Source of the DNA: Cellulomonas terrae
GTDB taxonomy: Bacteria > Actinomycetota > Actinomycetes > Actinomycetales > Cellulomonadaceae
Assembly: GCF_007990265.1 (NCBI RefSeq)
Contig: NZ_BJWH01000003.1
Span: 124,001-188,000, forward strand
Direction: 5' to 3'
DNA length: 64,000 bases
The notes below the pieces were generated by a model. It was not told where the DNA came from. It saw nothing but the letters and a program-made list of their open reading frames with translations, and did not search any database. Shown here piece by piece: positions 1 through 9,885 of the stretch; within the stretch, counting starts at the first letter, position 1; each line of letters starts with the position of its first letter. Both the position numbers and the translations under genes were made by a program.

Positions 1-386
1 TCGAGTCGACGGCCACCGAGGAGCTCGGCAAGAACGCCCTCGTCATCCGCGTGCAGCCCGACGAGGGCGTGACGCTGCGGTTCGGCGCGAAGGTGCCCGG
101 CACGGCCATGGAGGTCCGGGACGTCACGATGGACTTCGGCTACGGCCACGCGTTCACCGAGTCGTCGCCCGAGGCGTACGAGCGGCTGATCCTCGACGTG
201 CTGCTCGGCGACCCACCGCTCTTCCCCCGGCACGAGGAGGTCGAGCTGTCCTGGAAGGTGCTCGACCCGATCACCGAGTACTGGGCCGGCAAGGGCAAGC
301 CTGAGGAGTACCGCTCCGGCACCTGGGGCCCGGAGTCCGCGGACAAGATGATGGCGCGCGACGGGCGAGCCTGGAGGCGGCCATGA
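1..386 (+). CDS. zwf: Glucose-6-phosphate dehydrogenase, C-terminal part (5' end outside window)
   Basis: This is the last ~128 codons of the enzyme that oxidises glucose 6-phosphate to 6-phosphogluconolactone with NADP, the entry step of the oxidative pentose phosphate pathway. The reading frame is open from base 3. The visible tail has family-typical stretches such as LRFGAKVPGT, MDFGYGHAF and PEAYERLILDVLLGD, and ends with WKVLDPITEYW and a short basic tail. The stop codon overlaps the opcA start by 4 bp, and pgl follows, which is the standard actinobacterial zwf-opcA-pgl order. The N-terminal NADP-binding domain lies upstream of the window. Confidence 0.95.
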   Translation, partial: ESTATEELGKNALVIRVQPDEGVTLRFGAKVPGTAMEVRDVTMDFGYGHAFTESSPEAYERLILDVLLGDPPLFPRHEEVELSWKVLDPITEYWAGKGKPEEYRSGTWGPESADKMMARDGRAWRRP

Positions 387-1300
387 TCATCGAGATGCCC
401 GACACGACGACCCGGGACATCAACAAGCGTCTGCTCAAGGAACGGGACGAGGGCGGCGCGATCGCGCTCGGCCGCGTCCTCACGCTGATCATTTCCGTCG
501 GCGACCGTGACCCCGACGAGGCGATCGACGCCGCGAACGACGCCAGCCGCGAGCACCCGTGCCGCGTCATCGTCATCGCGAACGACACCAAGGACCGGGC
601 GTCGAACCTCGACGCGCAGATCCGGCTCGGTGGCGACGCCGGCGCCAGCGAGGTGCTCGTCCTGCGGCCGTCCGGGCAGCTCGAACGGCACCTCGACACG
701 CTCGTCATCCCCCTGCTGCTCCCGGACGCACCCATCGTCACGTGGTGGCCGTACGAGATCCCCGACAACCCCGCCGAGCACCCGCTCGGCCGGATGGCGA
801 CCCGCCGGATCACCGACACCACCCAGTGCGCACAGCCGAACGCCGCCCTCCGCACCCTCGCGGCGTCGCACCACGACGGCGACACCGACCTGGCGTGGAC
901 GCGCGCGACACTGTGGCGTGGCCTGATCGCGGCGACTCTCGACCAGCCGCCCTACGAGCAGGTGTCCAAGGCCGTCGTCGCCGGGGAGAGCACGCACCCG
1001 TCCGTCGACCTGATGGCGGCGTGGCTCGCGTACGCCCTGAGGTGCCCGGTGGAGATCGAGCGGATCAAGGACGCCCCGGCGATCACCCAGGTGCGGCTCG
1101 AACGTGCGTCCGGCGACATCGTGCTGGACCGGCCCGACGGCAAGACGGCAGCCCTGCGGCAGCCGGACCAGCCGGAGCACCGGATCGCGCTCCCGATCCG
1201 CCAGCTGCGCGAGTGCCTCGCCGAGGAGCTGCGCCGGCTCGACGCTGACGAGGTCTACGGCGAGGTGCTGCAGAAGGGCCTCGCGAGGATCGACGCATGA
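383..1300 (+). CDS. opcA: Glucose-6-phosphate dehydrogenase assembly protein OpcA
   Basis: A 305-residue actinobacterial/cyanobacterial OpcA protein, which in this family promotes activity or assembly of glucose-6-phosphate dehydrogenase. It begins MIIEMPDTTTRDINKRL, typical of actinobacterial OpcA, and contains the conserved VIANDTKDR and TWWPYEIP stretches. No enzymatic motif is expected. Its ATG overlaps the zwf stop (ATGA) and its own stop overlaps the next ATG, so the three genes are probably translationally coupled. The length is normal for the family. Confidence 0.95.
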   Translation: MIIEMPDTTTRDINKRLLKERDEGGAIALGRVLTLIISVGDRDPDEAIDAANDASREHPCRVIVIANDTKDRASNLDAQIRLGGDAGASEVLVLRPSGQLERHLDTLVIPLLLPDAPIVTWWPYEIPDNPAEHPLGRMATRRITDTTQCAQPNAALRTLAASHHDGDTDLAWTRATLWRGLIAATLDQPPYEQVSKAVVAGESTHPSVDLMAAWLAYALRCPVEIERIKDAPAITQVRLERASGDIVLDRPDGKTAALRQPDQPEHRIALPIRQLRECLAEELRRLDADEVYGEVLQKGLARIDA

Positions 1301-2745
1301 CCCGCGACGTCGTCGTCCACCCCGACGCACGGGTCCTGGCCGAGTCCGTCGCGGCGCGGCTGCTCACGCACCTGGTCGACGTCCAGTCGCACCGCTCCCC
1401 CGTCCACGTCGTCCTCACGGGCGGGACCGTCGGCATCGCGTCCCTCGCGGCCGTCGCGGCGAGCCCCGTGCGGGACGCGGTCGACTGGTCCGGCGTGCAC
1501 CTGTGGTGGGGCGACGAGCGGTTCCTGCCCGAGGGGGACCCCGACCGCAACGAGACCCAGGCGCGCACCGCCCTCATCGACGCGCTCGGCGACGCGCTGC
1601 CGGCCGAGAACGTGCACCCGATGCCCGCGCGGAGCGACGACGTCCCGACGCCCGAGGCGTCCGCAGACGCCTACGGGCAGAGCTTCGCGGACGCCGGCTC
1701 CCCCGCCTTCGACGTGCTGCTGCTCGGCATGGGCCCGGACGGGCACGTCGCCTCCCTCTTCCCGGGGCACGAGGCGCTCGCGGTCACCGGCCGCCCGACG
1801 GTCGGTGTGCACGGCTCCCCCAAGCCACCACCCGAGCGGGTCTCGCTGACCTACGACGCGATCCGCGGCGCCCGCGAGGTCTGGGTGGTCGCCGCCGGAG
1901 CGGAGAAGGCGCAGGCGGTCGCCTCCGCCCTCCGCGGTGCTCCGGTGGAGACGACCCCGGCGGCCGGCGCGATCGGCACGGAGCGGACGCTCTGGCTGGT
2001 CGACGTCGCGGCGACCGAGACGCTAGGCACTCCCGCGGCCCTCTCGACCACCACCGCGGCGTTCCCGGCAGCTCCCGAGACGGGACCCGAGCTCTGGACG
2101 CACGTCGACCACTACTTCTCGGTCCTCGCACGCGAGGACGCGGCCCTGGTCGACACCCGCAAGGCCGCGACCGCGGGAGGCCTGCCCGACATCGCCGTCG
2201 CCGCCAACCAGGGCAAGCTGCTCCACCTGCTGGCGCGGGCGACCGGAGCACGCCGCATCCTGGAGATCGGCACGCTCGGCGGGTACAGCACGCTCTGGCT
2301 CGCTCGCTCGCTCGCCGACGGTGGCCGCCTGACGACGCTCGAGCTCGAGCCCGAGCATGCTCGCGTCGCCACCGAGTCGCTCGCGCGGGCCGGCGTCGCG
2401 GAGCTCGTGGACGTTCTCGTCGGGCCGGCGGCGGAGACGCTCGACAGACTCGTCGCGGAGGAGACCGAGCCGTACGACCTGGTCTTCATCGACGCGGACA
2501 AGCAGTCGATCCCCCGCTACCTGGAGCAGACGCTCGCCCTCACGCACCCGGGGTCGGTCGTCGTCGTCGACAACGTCGTGCGTGGCGGGGCCGTCGTCCA
2601 GGCGGACCACCCGGACGACCGCGTGCAGGGCGTGCGCTCGATGGTCGAGCTGCTGACCGATCACCCGCGGTACGACTCCACGGTCGTGCAGACGGTCGGG
2701 AGCAAGGGCTACGACGGCTTCGCCCTCCTCCGGGTCCGCGACTGA
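1297..2745 (+). CDS. pgl: 6-phosphogluconolactonase fused to a SAM-dependent O-methyltransferase
   Basis: A 482-residue protein with two complete parts. Residues 1-~240 are 6-phosphogluconolactonase (hydrolysis of 6-phosphogluconolactone, second step of the pentose phosphate pathway), with TGGTVG, WWGDERFLP, DPDRNETQAR and LLLGMGPDGHVASLFP. Residues ~262-482 are a class I, family-3-type O-methyltransferase, with the SAM loop ILEIGTLGGYSTLWLA (321-336) and the metal/substrate motifs FIDADK (398-402) and VVVVDNVVRGG. A ~20-residue Ala/Thr/Pro-rich linker joins them with no stop codon. The context (zwf-opcA-pgl) supports the lactonase role. The methyltransferase substrate is unknown. Family members normally end near residue 245, so the fusion is notable. 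Confidence 0.93.
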   Translation: MTRDVVVHPDARVLAESVAARLLTHLVDVQSHRSPVHVVLTGGTVGIASLAAVAASPVRDAVDWSGVHLWWGDERFLPEGDPDRNETQARTALIDALGDALPAENVHPMPARSDDVPTPEASADAYGQSFADAGSPAFDVLLLGMGPDGHVASLFPGHEALAVTGRPTVGVHGSPKPPPERVSLTYDAIRGAREVWVVAAGAEKAQAVASALRGAPVETTPAAGAIGTERTLWLVDVAATETLGTPAALSTTTAAFPAAPETGPELWTHVDHYFSVLAREDAALVDTRKAATAGGLPDIAVAANQGKLLHLLARATGARRILEIGTLGGYSTLWLARSLADGGRLTTLELEPEHARVATESLARAGVAELVDVLVGPAAETLDRLVAEETEPYDLVFIDADKQSIPRYLEQTLALTHPGSVVVVDNVVRGGAVVQADHPDDRVQGVRSMVELLTDHPRYDSTVVQTVGSKGYDGFALLRVRD

Positions 2746-2796
2746 CCGTCGGCGACCGCGCAGCGTCCGCCCTGGGACAGGACGCCTGAACGACAG

Positions 2797-2824
2797 AGGG
2801 CCCTCGCAGCGATGCGAGGGCCTT
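2797..2824. terminator. Bidirectional hairpin terminator between pgl and rbpA
   Basis: Inverted repeat AGGGCCCTCGCA / TGCGAGGGCCTT with a GCGA tetraloop: a 12-bp stem with one G-T pair. It lies in the 97-bp gap between two convergent genes, so it can serve both strands. There is no long U tract, as is usual in high-GC actinobacteria. Confidence 0.8.
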
Positions 2825-2842
2825 CTGCGGTGTCTCGGGAGA

Positions 2843-3190
2843 TCAGCCGCCGCGCTTGGCGCGCAGTGCGGCGAGCGCCTCGTCGAGGATCGCAGCGCCG
2901 TCCTCGTCGGACCGCCGCTCCTTCACGTAGGCGAGGTGCGTCTTGTACGGCTCGTTCTTCGACGGCGACGGAGGGTTCTCCTGGTCCTGGCCGGCGGGGA
3001 ACCCGCAGCGGGGGCAGTCCCAGGTCACCGGGGCCTCGAGGGCGGCCTCCTCGGCGAAGCTGGGGCGCGTCTCGTGGCCGTTGGCGCACCAGTACGACAC
3101 CCAGATCCGCGGGGCCGTGTCGCCGCGCTCGGCCTCGCCCATGGGGCCTGCGCCGACCCGCGACCCCCTGATCGCGCTCCCGCTCGCCAT
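2843..3190 (-). CDS. rbpA: RNA polymerase-binding protein RbpA
   Basis: A 115-residue actinobacteria-specific RNA polymerase factor that binds the principal sigma factor and stabilises open promoter complexes. The sequence shows the basic core GSAIRGSRVGAGP near the N-terminus, the Cys/His cluster YWCANGHETRPSFA and WDCPRCGFPAG (zinc-type fold), and the C-terminal sigma-interaction segment KTHLAYVKERRS. The start follows secG by only 11 bp, with a purine-rich ribosome site (GAGGCGG), so it is probably co-transcribed with secG. The length is typical. Confidence 0.96.
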   Translation of the reverse strand: MASGSAIRGSRVGAGPMGEAERGDTAPRIWVSYWCANGHETRPSFAEEAALEAPVTWDCPRCGFPAGQDQENPPSPSKNEPYKTHLAYVKERRSDEDGAAILDEALAALRAKRGG

Positions 3191-3201
3191 CGTCTACCGC
3201 C

Positions 3202-3462
3202 TCAGACCGTGCGCTCGATGAGACCGAGCAGGACGATGATCGCCGTCCAGACCAGGGCGGTGCCGATCGTGATGCGGTTCAGGTTCCGCTCCGCGACGCC
3301 CGAGCTCCCCGCGCTGCTCGTGATGCCACCCCCGAACATGTCCGACAGCCCACCACCCTTGCCCTTGTGGAGCAGGACGAGCGGGACGAGCAGGAGGCTG
3401 GTCAGCACCAGCAGCACCTGGAGGGTGATACGAAGGCCAGTCACGTCGGTGTAGTTCCTCAC
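3202..3462 (-). CDS. secG: Preprotein translocase subunit SecG
   Basis: A small membrane subunit of the Sec translocon. The 86 residues form two transmembrane segments (about 12-31 and 65-82) flanking the conserved cytoplasmic loop HKGKGGGLSDMFGGG, the SecG signature. The start shown is GTG at 3462. An in-frame GTG at 3444 with GAGGA upstream is a possible alternative giving an 80-residue protein. It sits downstream of tpiA, as in most actinobacteria, and just upstream of rbpA. Confidence 0.95.
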   Translation of the reverse strand: MRNYTDVTGLRITLQVLLVLTSLLLVPLVLLHKGKGGGLSDMFGGGITSSAGSSGVAERNLNRITIGTALVWTAIIVLLGLIERTV

Positions 3463-3557
3463 TGGGCGGGCACGTCGACGGCGGTAGAGCCGGCGACGTT
3501 GCGGTGGACCGCGGTACAGGGTAGGCGACGAGTGGGGCGATAAGCCACCACCGTGCC

Positions 3558-3593
3558 CCGGCAGGTTCCAGGACGATCCCCGGAACCTGCCGG
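3558..3593 (-). terminator. Hairpin terminator after tpiA
   Basis: Perfect 12-bp inverted repeat (CCGGCAGGTTCC / GGAACCTGCCGG) with a 12-nt loop, starting 17 bp beyond the tpiA stop on the minus strand. It would end the gap-pgk-tpiA message and separate it from secG, which then needs its own promoter in the rest of the 147-bp gap. Confidence 0.75.
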
Positions 3594-3609
3594 CACGTCG
3601 GGGGTCAGG

Positions 3610-4404
3610 TCAGAGACCGACCGCGTGCGACTTGTACCGCGCGATCGCGGCGAACTCCTCGGGATCCAGGCTCGCGCCGCCGACGAGCGCGCCGTCGACG
3701 TCCGGCTTGGCCATGATCGACGCCACGTTCGACGACTTCACCGAACCGCCGTACAGCACGCGGACCGCGTCGGCCGTCTCGGCGTCGTAGAGCTCGGCGA
3801 TGCGGGCACGGATGGCCGCAGCCAGCTCCTGCGCGTCCTCGGGCGTCGCGGTCTCGCCGGTGCCGATGGCCCAGACAGGCTCGTACGCGACGACGATCGT
3901 GGCGACCTGGGCGGCCGTGAGACCGGCCAGCGCGCCGTCGAGCTGCGCGAGGGTGTGCGGGACGTGCTCGCCGGCCTTGCGGACGTCGAGCACCTCCCCG
4001 ACGCACAGGATCGGGGTGAGGCCCGCGCCGAGCGCCGACTTCACCTTGGCGTTGACCAGCTCGTCGGACTCGTTGTGGTACTCGCGGCGCTCCGAGTGAC
4101 CGATCACGACGTACGTGACGCCGAGCTTGGCCAGGAACAGGGGCGAGATCTCCCCGGTGTAGGCGCCCAGCTGGTGCGCCGAGACGTCCTGCGCACCGTA
4201 GACGAGCTCGAGCTTGTCGGCGTCGACGAGCGTCTGCACGCTGCGCAGGTCGGTGAACGGGGGCAGCACGCACACCTCGACGGCCGCGAAGTCGTGCCGG
4301 GCGTCCTTGAGCGTCCACGCGAGCTTCTGCACGGTGTGCGTGGCCTGGTGGTGGTCCAGGTTCATCTTCCAGTTGCCCGCCATCAGCGGGGTGCGAGTGG
4401 TCAA
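3610..4404 (-). CDS. tpiA: Triosephosphate isomerase
   Basis: Interconverts dihydroxyacetone phosphate and glyceraldehyde 3-phosphate in glycolysis. The 264-residue TIM barrel has the substrate Lys motif [10 protein letters not shown], the catalytic His region [10 protein letters not shown], the catalytic Glu motif [12 protein letters not shown] and the phosphate loop YGGSVKSSN. The start is an uncommon TTG at 4404, chosen because GGAGG lies 8 nt upstream inside the end of pgk, only 3 bp away. An ATG seven codons later (4383) has no comparable ribosome site. It is the third gene of gap-pgk-tpiA. Confidence 0.97.
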   Translation of the reverse strand: MTTRTPLMAGNWKMNLDHHQATHTVQKLAWTLKDARHDFAAVEVCVLPPFTDLRSVQTLVDADKLELVYGAQDVSAHQLGAYTGEISPLFLAKLGVTYVVIGHSERREYHNESDELVNAKVKSALGAGLTPILCVGEVLDVRKAGEHVPHTLAQLDGALAGLTAAQVATIVVAYEPVWAIGTGETATPEDAQELAAAIRARIAELYDAETADAVRVLYGGSVKSSNVASIMAKPDVDGALVGGASLDPEEFAAIARYKSHAVGL

Positions 4405-4407
4405 CGC

Positions 4408-5607
4408 TCAGTCCTCCAGAACCGCGATGCCGGGGAGCGTCTTGCCCTCGAGGAACTCGAGGCTCGCGCCACCACCGGTCGAGATGTGTCCGAACCCGGC
4501 CTCGTCGAAGCCGAGCGTGCGCACGGCCGCGGCGGAGTCGCCACCGCCGACGATCGTGAAGCCGCCGTTGGCGCCCGCGTCGACGAGCGCCTGCGCGACG
4601 GCACGGGTGCCACCGGAGAACGCCTCGAACTCGAACACCCCGGCCGGGCCGTTCCAGACGACCGTCTTGGCGTCGACGATCTTCGACGCGAACAGAGCGC
4701 TCGAGTCGGGACCGATATCGAGGCCGATCTTCCCGTCGGGGATGGCGTCCGCAGCGACGACCTGCGCCGGGGAGTCGGCCTTGAACTCGTCGGCGACGAC
4801 GATGTCGGTCGGCAGCACGATCTCCACGCCGGCCTCCTCCGCCTGCGCGAGGTAGCCCTTGACGGTCTCGATCTGGTCCTCCTCGAGGAGCGAGTTGCCC
4901 ACCGAGTAGCCCTTGGCCGCGAGGAACGTGAAGAGCATGCCGCCACCGATGAGCAGGCGGTCCGCCTTGGTCAGCAGGTTGGCGATGACACCGAGCTTGT
5001 CCGACACCTTGGAGCCGCCGAGGACGACGACGTAGGGCCGTGCCGGGTCGTCGGTCGCCTTGCGCAGCGACGCGACCTCCTTGAGGACGAGCTTGCCGAC
5101 GGCGTGCGGGAGCACGAGCGCGACGTCGTACACGGACGCCTGCTTGCGGTGCACGACGCCGAAACCGTCGGACACGAACACATCGGCCAGCTCCGCGAGC
5201 TCACCGGCCAGCTCGGCGCGCTCGGCGTCGACCTTCGACGTCTCGCGGGGGTCGAACCGGATGTTCTCCAGCAGCGCGATCTCGCCGTCCTGCAGCGCGG
5301 CGACGGTGGCCTTGGCCGAGTCGCCGACGACGTCGGTCGCCAGGGCGACCGGCTGTCCGAGCACCTCGGCGAGCCGGTCGGCGACGGGCTTGAGCGAGTA
5401 CTTGTCCTCCGGGGCGCCCTTGGGGCGGCCGAGGTGGGCCGTCACGACCACGCGCGCACCGGCGGTGAGCAGCGCCTGGAGCGTCGGGAGGGCCGCGCGC
5501 ACGCGGCCGTCGTCCGTGATGGTGGTGCCGTCGAGCGGCACGTTGAAGTCGGAGCGGACGAGCACGCGCTTGCCGCGCAGGTCGCCGAGGTCCTCGATGG
5601 TCTTCAT
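4408..5607 (-). CDS. pgk: Phosphoglycerate kinase
   Basis: Makes ATP from 1,3-bisphosphoglycerate in glycolysis. The 399-residue two-domain kinase shows [13 protein letters not shown] (substrate site), [31 protein letters not shown] and the C-terminal GGGDSAAAV nucleotide region. The open frame extends 21 codons upstream, but ATG 5607 is preceded by GGAAGAAG and gives the usual start MKTIEDL, so it is preferred. It is followed closely by tpiA and separated from gap by a strong hairpin. Confidence 0.97.
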   Translation of the reverse strand: MKTIEDLGDLRGKRVLVRSDFNVPLDGTTITDDGRVRAALPTLQALLTAGARVVVTAHLGRPKGAPEDKYSLKPVADRLAEVLGQPVALATDVVGDSAKATVAALQDGEIALLENIRFDPRETSKVDAERAELAGELAELADVFVSDGFGVVHRKQASVYDVALVLPHAVGKLVLKEVASLRKATDDPARPYVVVLGGSKVSDKLGVIANLLTKADRLLIGGGMLFTFLAAKGYSVGNSLLEEDQIETVKGYLAQAEEAGVEIVLPTDIVVADEFKADSPAQVVAADAIPDGKIGLDIGPDSSALFASKIVDAKTVVWNGPAGVFEFEAFSGGTRAVAQALVDAGANGGFTIVGGGDSAAAVRTLGFDEAGFGHISTGGGASLEFLEGKTLPGIAVLED

Positions 5608-5647
5608 GCGTCTTCTTCCCGTGACTCGAGCAGGGGCTGACACGGCA

Positions 5648-5694
5648 GCGTCCGCGTGCGCCCGGGCCACAGGGGCCGGGGCGCACGCGGACGC
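5648..5694 (-). terminator. Strong hairpin in the gap-pgk intergenic region
   Basis: A perfect 16-bp inverted repeat (GCGTCCGCGTGCGCCC / GGGCGCACGCGGACGC) with a 15-nt loop lies between the gap stop and the pgk start. It could be a partial terminator or RNA-processing/stability element that sets gap expression above pgk-tpiA. No U tract follows. Confidence 0.6.
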
Positions 5695-5724
5695 ATGACC
5701 GTCACTACAGGTGCGACGAGAGCG

Positions 5725-6870
<1,146 letters not shown>

Positions 6871-6935
6871 CTATACCCGTGACGGTGGTCACGCGGACCG
6901 CGTCCACGGAGTCAGGACGAAGGTCCCGGCGCCGC

Positions 6936-7916
6936 TCAGAGGTCGAGCAGGTCAGGGCTCAGGCCGGCCTCGGTGTCGGGGATGCCCAGCTCCACCGCAC
7001 GCTTGTCCGCGGTCGCCAGCAGCCGCCGGATCCGTCCCGCGACCGCGTCCTTCGTCAGCGTCGGCACCGCGAGCTTGCCGAGCTCCTCGAGCGACGCCTC
7101 CTTGTGCGCCAGGCGCAGCTCCCCCGCCTCGCGCAGGTGCTCGGGGAGCTCGTCGCCCAGGATCTCGAACGCCCGCTCGACCCGCGCACCGGCCGCCACG
7201 GCGGCGCGTGCGGACCGGCGCAGGTTGGCGTCGTCGAAGTTCGCCAGCCGGTTGGCCGTGCCGCGCACCTCGCGCCGGACCCGGCGCTCCTCCCAGACCA
7301 GCATCGTCTCGTGCGCGCCGAGCCGGGCCAGCATCGCGCTGATCGCGTCACCGTCCCGGATGACGACGCGGTCGATGCCGCGCACCTCCCGCGCCTTGGC
7401 GGCGATCCCGAGACGCCGCGCGGCGCCGACCAGGGCCAGCGCTGCCTCCGGACCCGGGCACGTGACCTCGAGGGCCGACGACCGGCCGGGCTCGGTGAGC
7501 GAGCCGTGCGCGAGGAACGCACCGCGCCACGCGGCCTCGGCTTCCGCCACACCCGCGGACACGACCTGCGGCGGCAGGCCGCGCACCGGACGCCCGCGGT
7601 TGTCCAGCAGGCCCGTCTGCCGCGCGAGCGACTCACCGTCCTTGACCACCCGGACGACGTACCGGCTGCCGCGCCGCAGGCCACCGCCGGACACGACGAT
7701 GATCTCGCTCTCGTGCCCGTAGACCTCGGCGATCGCCTGCCGGAGCCGGCGGGCCGCGATGCCCGTGTCCAGCTCTGCCTCGATGACGATCCGACCCGAG
7801 ATGATGTGCAGCCCCCCGGCGAACCTCAGGGTGGCCGAGACCTCGGCCTTCCGTGAGGACGTCTTGTCCACCTTCAGACGGGCGAGCTCGTCCTTCACCT
7901 GTGCCGTCAACGCCAT
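6936..7916 (-). CDS. whiA: DNA-binding protein WhiA
   Basis: A 326-residue sporulation/cell-division transcription factor family present across actinobacteria and Firmicutes. It has an N-terminal degenerate LAGLIDADG-like part ([26 protein letters not shown]) and a C-terminal helix-turn-helix ([32 protein letters not shown]). Start ATG 7916 gives the usual [12 protein letters not shown]; nine extra upstream codons are possible but unlikely. It lies 50 bp after yvcK in the conserved uvrC-rapZ-yvcK-whiA order. In Streptomyces, WhiA works with WhiB; no whiB is seen here. Confidence 0.95.
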   Translation of the reverse strand: MALTAQVKDELARLKVDKTSSRKAEVSATLRFAGGLHIISGRIVIEAELDTGIAARRLRQAIAEVYGHESEIIVVSGGGLRRGSRYVVRVVKDGESLARQTGLLDNRGRPVRGLPPQVVSAGVAEAEAAWRGAFLAHGSLTEPGRSSALEVTCPGPEAALALVGAARRLGIAAKAREVRGIDRVVIRDGDAISAMLARLGAHETMLVWEERRVRREVRGTANRLANFDDANLRRSARAAVAAGARVERAFEILGDELPEHLREAGELRLAHKEASLEELGKLAVPTLTKDAVAGRIRRLLATADKRAVELGIPDTEAGLSPDLLDL

Positions 7917-7966
7917 GGGGTGCATCCTGCCATTGCGGGACACGTGTCCGGGACCGGTCCGGTCAC

Positions 7967-8944
7967 CTACTCGGGTGCCTTCTCGCGCGTCCCGACGTCC
8001 CCGAGAAACCCGTCGAGCACGTCGGAGTAGGCCCCGGCGAGCCGCAGCGGGTCGTGTCGTGGTGTCCCGTCACCACGGCTGACCTGGCGCAGCAGGAGAC
8101 GGGCTCCCAGGTCCGCGGACCGTGCGGCGAGCGCGGCGACGTCCTCGACGGCGCTCGGGTCCGCGACGACGGCGTCGACCCGCAGCTCCGGCGCGTGCGA
8201 GTGCAGGACCTCGAGGTACTGGTCCGCCCGCATGCCCGCCGTCTCCCCCGATTCACCCGACGCGAGGTTGAGCGTCACGATCGTCCGCGCGCTCGTGCGG
8301 TGCAGCGCGTCCCGCAGCCCGGGGACGAGGAGGTGCGGCAGCACGGAGGTGTACCAGGAGCCCGGCCCGAGCACGACCCAGTCGGCCGCCTCGATCGCGG
8401 ACACGGCCTCCGGGCAGGCCGGCGGGTCGGACGGCTCCAGGCGGACCTGCGAGATCCGCCCCGTCGTCACGGCGACGGCGCTCTGCCCGACGACGCGGGT
8501 GGACGTGCCCGCGTCGTCGACGACGTCCGCCTCGATGCGCAGCGGGACGGCTGCCATCGGCAGGACCCGGCCGCGCGCGCCCAGCAGCCTGCCCACCCAG
8601 TCGAGACCCTCGACCGTGTCCCCGAGCAGCTCCCACAGCGCCACGATCAGCAGGTTGCCCACGGCGTGCTGGTCCAGGTCCCCGGACGAGCTGAAGCGGT
8701 GCTGGAGCACGTCGCGCCAGGTCCGGCCCCAGTCGGAGTCGTCGCACAGGGCGGACAGCGCCATGCGCAGGTCCCCCGGGGGCAGCACCCCGAGCTCGTT
8801 GCGGAGCCGGCCGGACGAGCCCCCGTCGTCCGCGACGGTGACCACCGCGGTGATCCGGTCCGTCATCAGCCGCAGCGCGGACAGCGACGCCGACAGGCCG
8901 TGCCCACCACCGAGGGCGACGACGGCCGGCGCGACCGCCCTCAT
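7967..8944 (-). CDS. yvcK: Gluconeogenesis factor YvcK / UDP-GlcNAc-binding CofD-like protein
   Basis: A 325-residue CofD-like family protein. In Bacillus and mycobacteria, homologues (YvcK/CuvA) bind UDP-sugars and affect cell-wall synthesis on gluconeogenic carbon. Motifs include [18 protein letters not shown] at the N-terminus, [38 protein letters not shown] and [17 protein letters not shown]. Its ATG overlaps the rapZ stop by 4 bp, so it is translationally coupled. Confidence 0.93.
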   Translation of the reverse strand: MRAVAPAVVALGGGHGLSASLSALRLMTDRITAVVTVADDGGSSGRLRNELGVLPPGDLRMALSALCDDSDWGRTWRDVLQHRFSSSGDLDQHAVGNLLIVALWELLGDTVEGLDWVGRLLGARGRVLPMAAVPLRIEADVVDDAGTSTRVVGQSAVAVTTGRISQVRLEPSDPPACPEAVSAIEAADWVVLGPGSWYTSVLPHLLVPGLRDALHRTSARTIVTLNLASGESGETAGMRADQYLEVLHSHAPELRVDAVVADPSAVEDVAALAARSADLGARLLLRQVSRGDGTPRHDPLRLAGAYSDVLDGFLGDVGTREKAPE

Positions 8945-9885
8945 TCCTTGCCGAGGTCACGGGCCGACACGGCCACGAGGTGCCCTCGCTCCCGCAGCCT
9001 CGCGGCGATCGCCTCGCTGACCGCGACCGAGCGGTGCTTGCCGCCGGTGCACCCGACGGCGATCGTCACGTAGCGCTTCTCCTCGTTGAGGTACCCGGCG
9101 AGGACCGGCTCGAGCGCGTCGACGTAACGGTCGATGAACGTGACCGCCCCGGGCAGCCCGAGGACGTAGTCCCGCACCGGGGCGTCGCGACCCGTCAGGT
9201 GCCGCAGCTCGGTGATCCAGTACGGGTTGGACAGGAACCGCATGTCGACGACGTGGTCGGCGTCCAGCGGGATCCCGTACTTGAACCCGAACGACACGAT
9301 CGAGATCCGCAGCGCGTCCTCGGCGCCGCTGGCGACCACGGCCCGGACCTCGCGCGCGAGGTCGTGCACGTTCAGCTCGGAGGTGTCGATGAGCGTGTCC
9401 GCGCGTTCCCGCAGGTCGGCGAGGATGGCGCGCTCCTCCCCGATGCCGTCGAGGATGCGGCCCTCACCCTGCAGCGGGTGCGGGCGGCGGACCTGCTCGA
9501 ACCGGCGGACCAGCACCTCGTCCGACGCGTCGAGGAACAGGATGCGGTACTCGACCCCGGACTCGCGCAGCCCGGCCAGCACCGGCGCGAGGTCACGGAA
9601 GAACTCCCGCCCCCGCACGTCGATGACGGCGGCGAGCCGCTGGGCGCGGGCGCCCGCCGGCCCGCTGGTCAGCATGCCGACCAGGTGCGTGAGCATCTGG
9701 GCGGGCAGGTTGTCGATGACGTACCAGTCGAGGTCCTCGAGCACGGCGGCCGCCCGGGTCCGGCCCGCCCCGGACATGCCGGTGATGATCAGGACCTGTG
9801 GCTGGCTCAGGAGGGGCGCCTCGGTGGCCGCCTCGAGGGCGGGGATCCCGGTGGGCACCGTGATCGGCGAAGGCTCGTCGCTCAT
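8941..9885 (-). CDS. rapZ: RNase adapter protein RapZ (P-loop nucleotide-binding)
   Basis: A 314-residue RapZ/YvcJ family protein. It has an N-terminal Walker A motif ([13 protein letters not shown], ~34-46), [32 protein letters not shown], and the C-terminal [14 protein letters not shown] characteristic of the family. In enterobacteria RapZ directs GlmS sRNA decay; in actinobacteria the role is less clear, and a link to cell-wall precursor supply is inferred from its fixed pairing with yvcK. It overlaps uvrC and yvcK by 4 bp each. Confidence 0.94.
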   Translation of the reverse strand: MSDEPSPITVPTGIPALEAATEAPLLSQPQVLIITGMSGAGRTRAAAVLEDLDWYVIDNLPAQMLTHLVGMLTSGPAGARAQRLAAVIDVRGREFFRDLAPVLAGLRESGVEYRILFLDASDEVLVRRFEQVRRPHPLQGEGRILDGIGEERAILADLRERADTLIDTSELNVHDLAREVRAVVASGAEDALRISIVSFGFKYGIPLDADHVVDMRFLSNPYWITELRHLTGRDAPVRDYVLGLPGAVTFIDRYVDALEPVLAGYLNEEKRYVTIAVGCTGGKHRSVAVSEAIAARLRERGHLVAVSARDLGKE

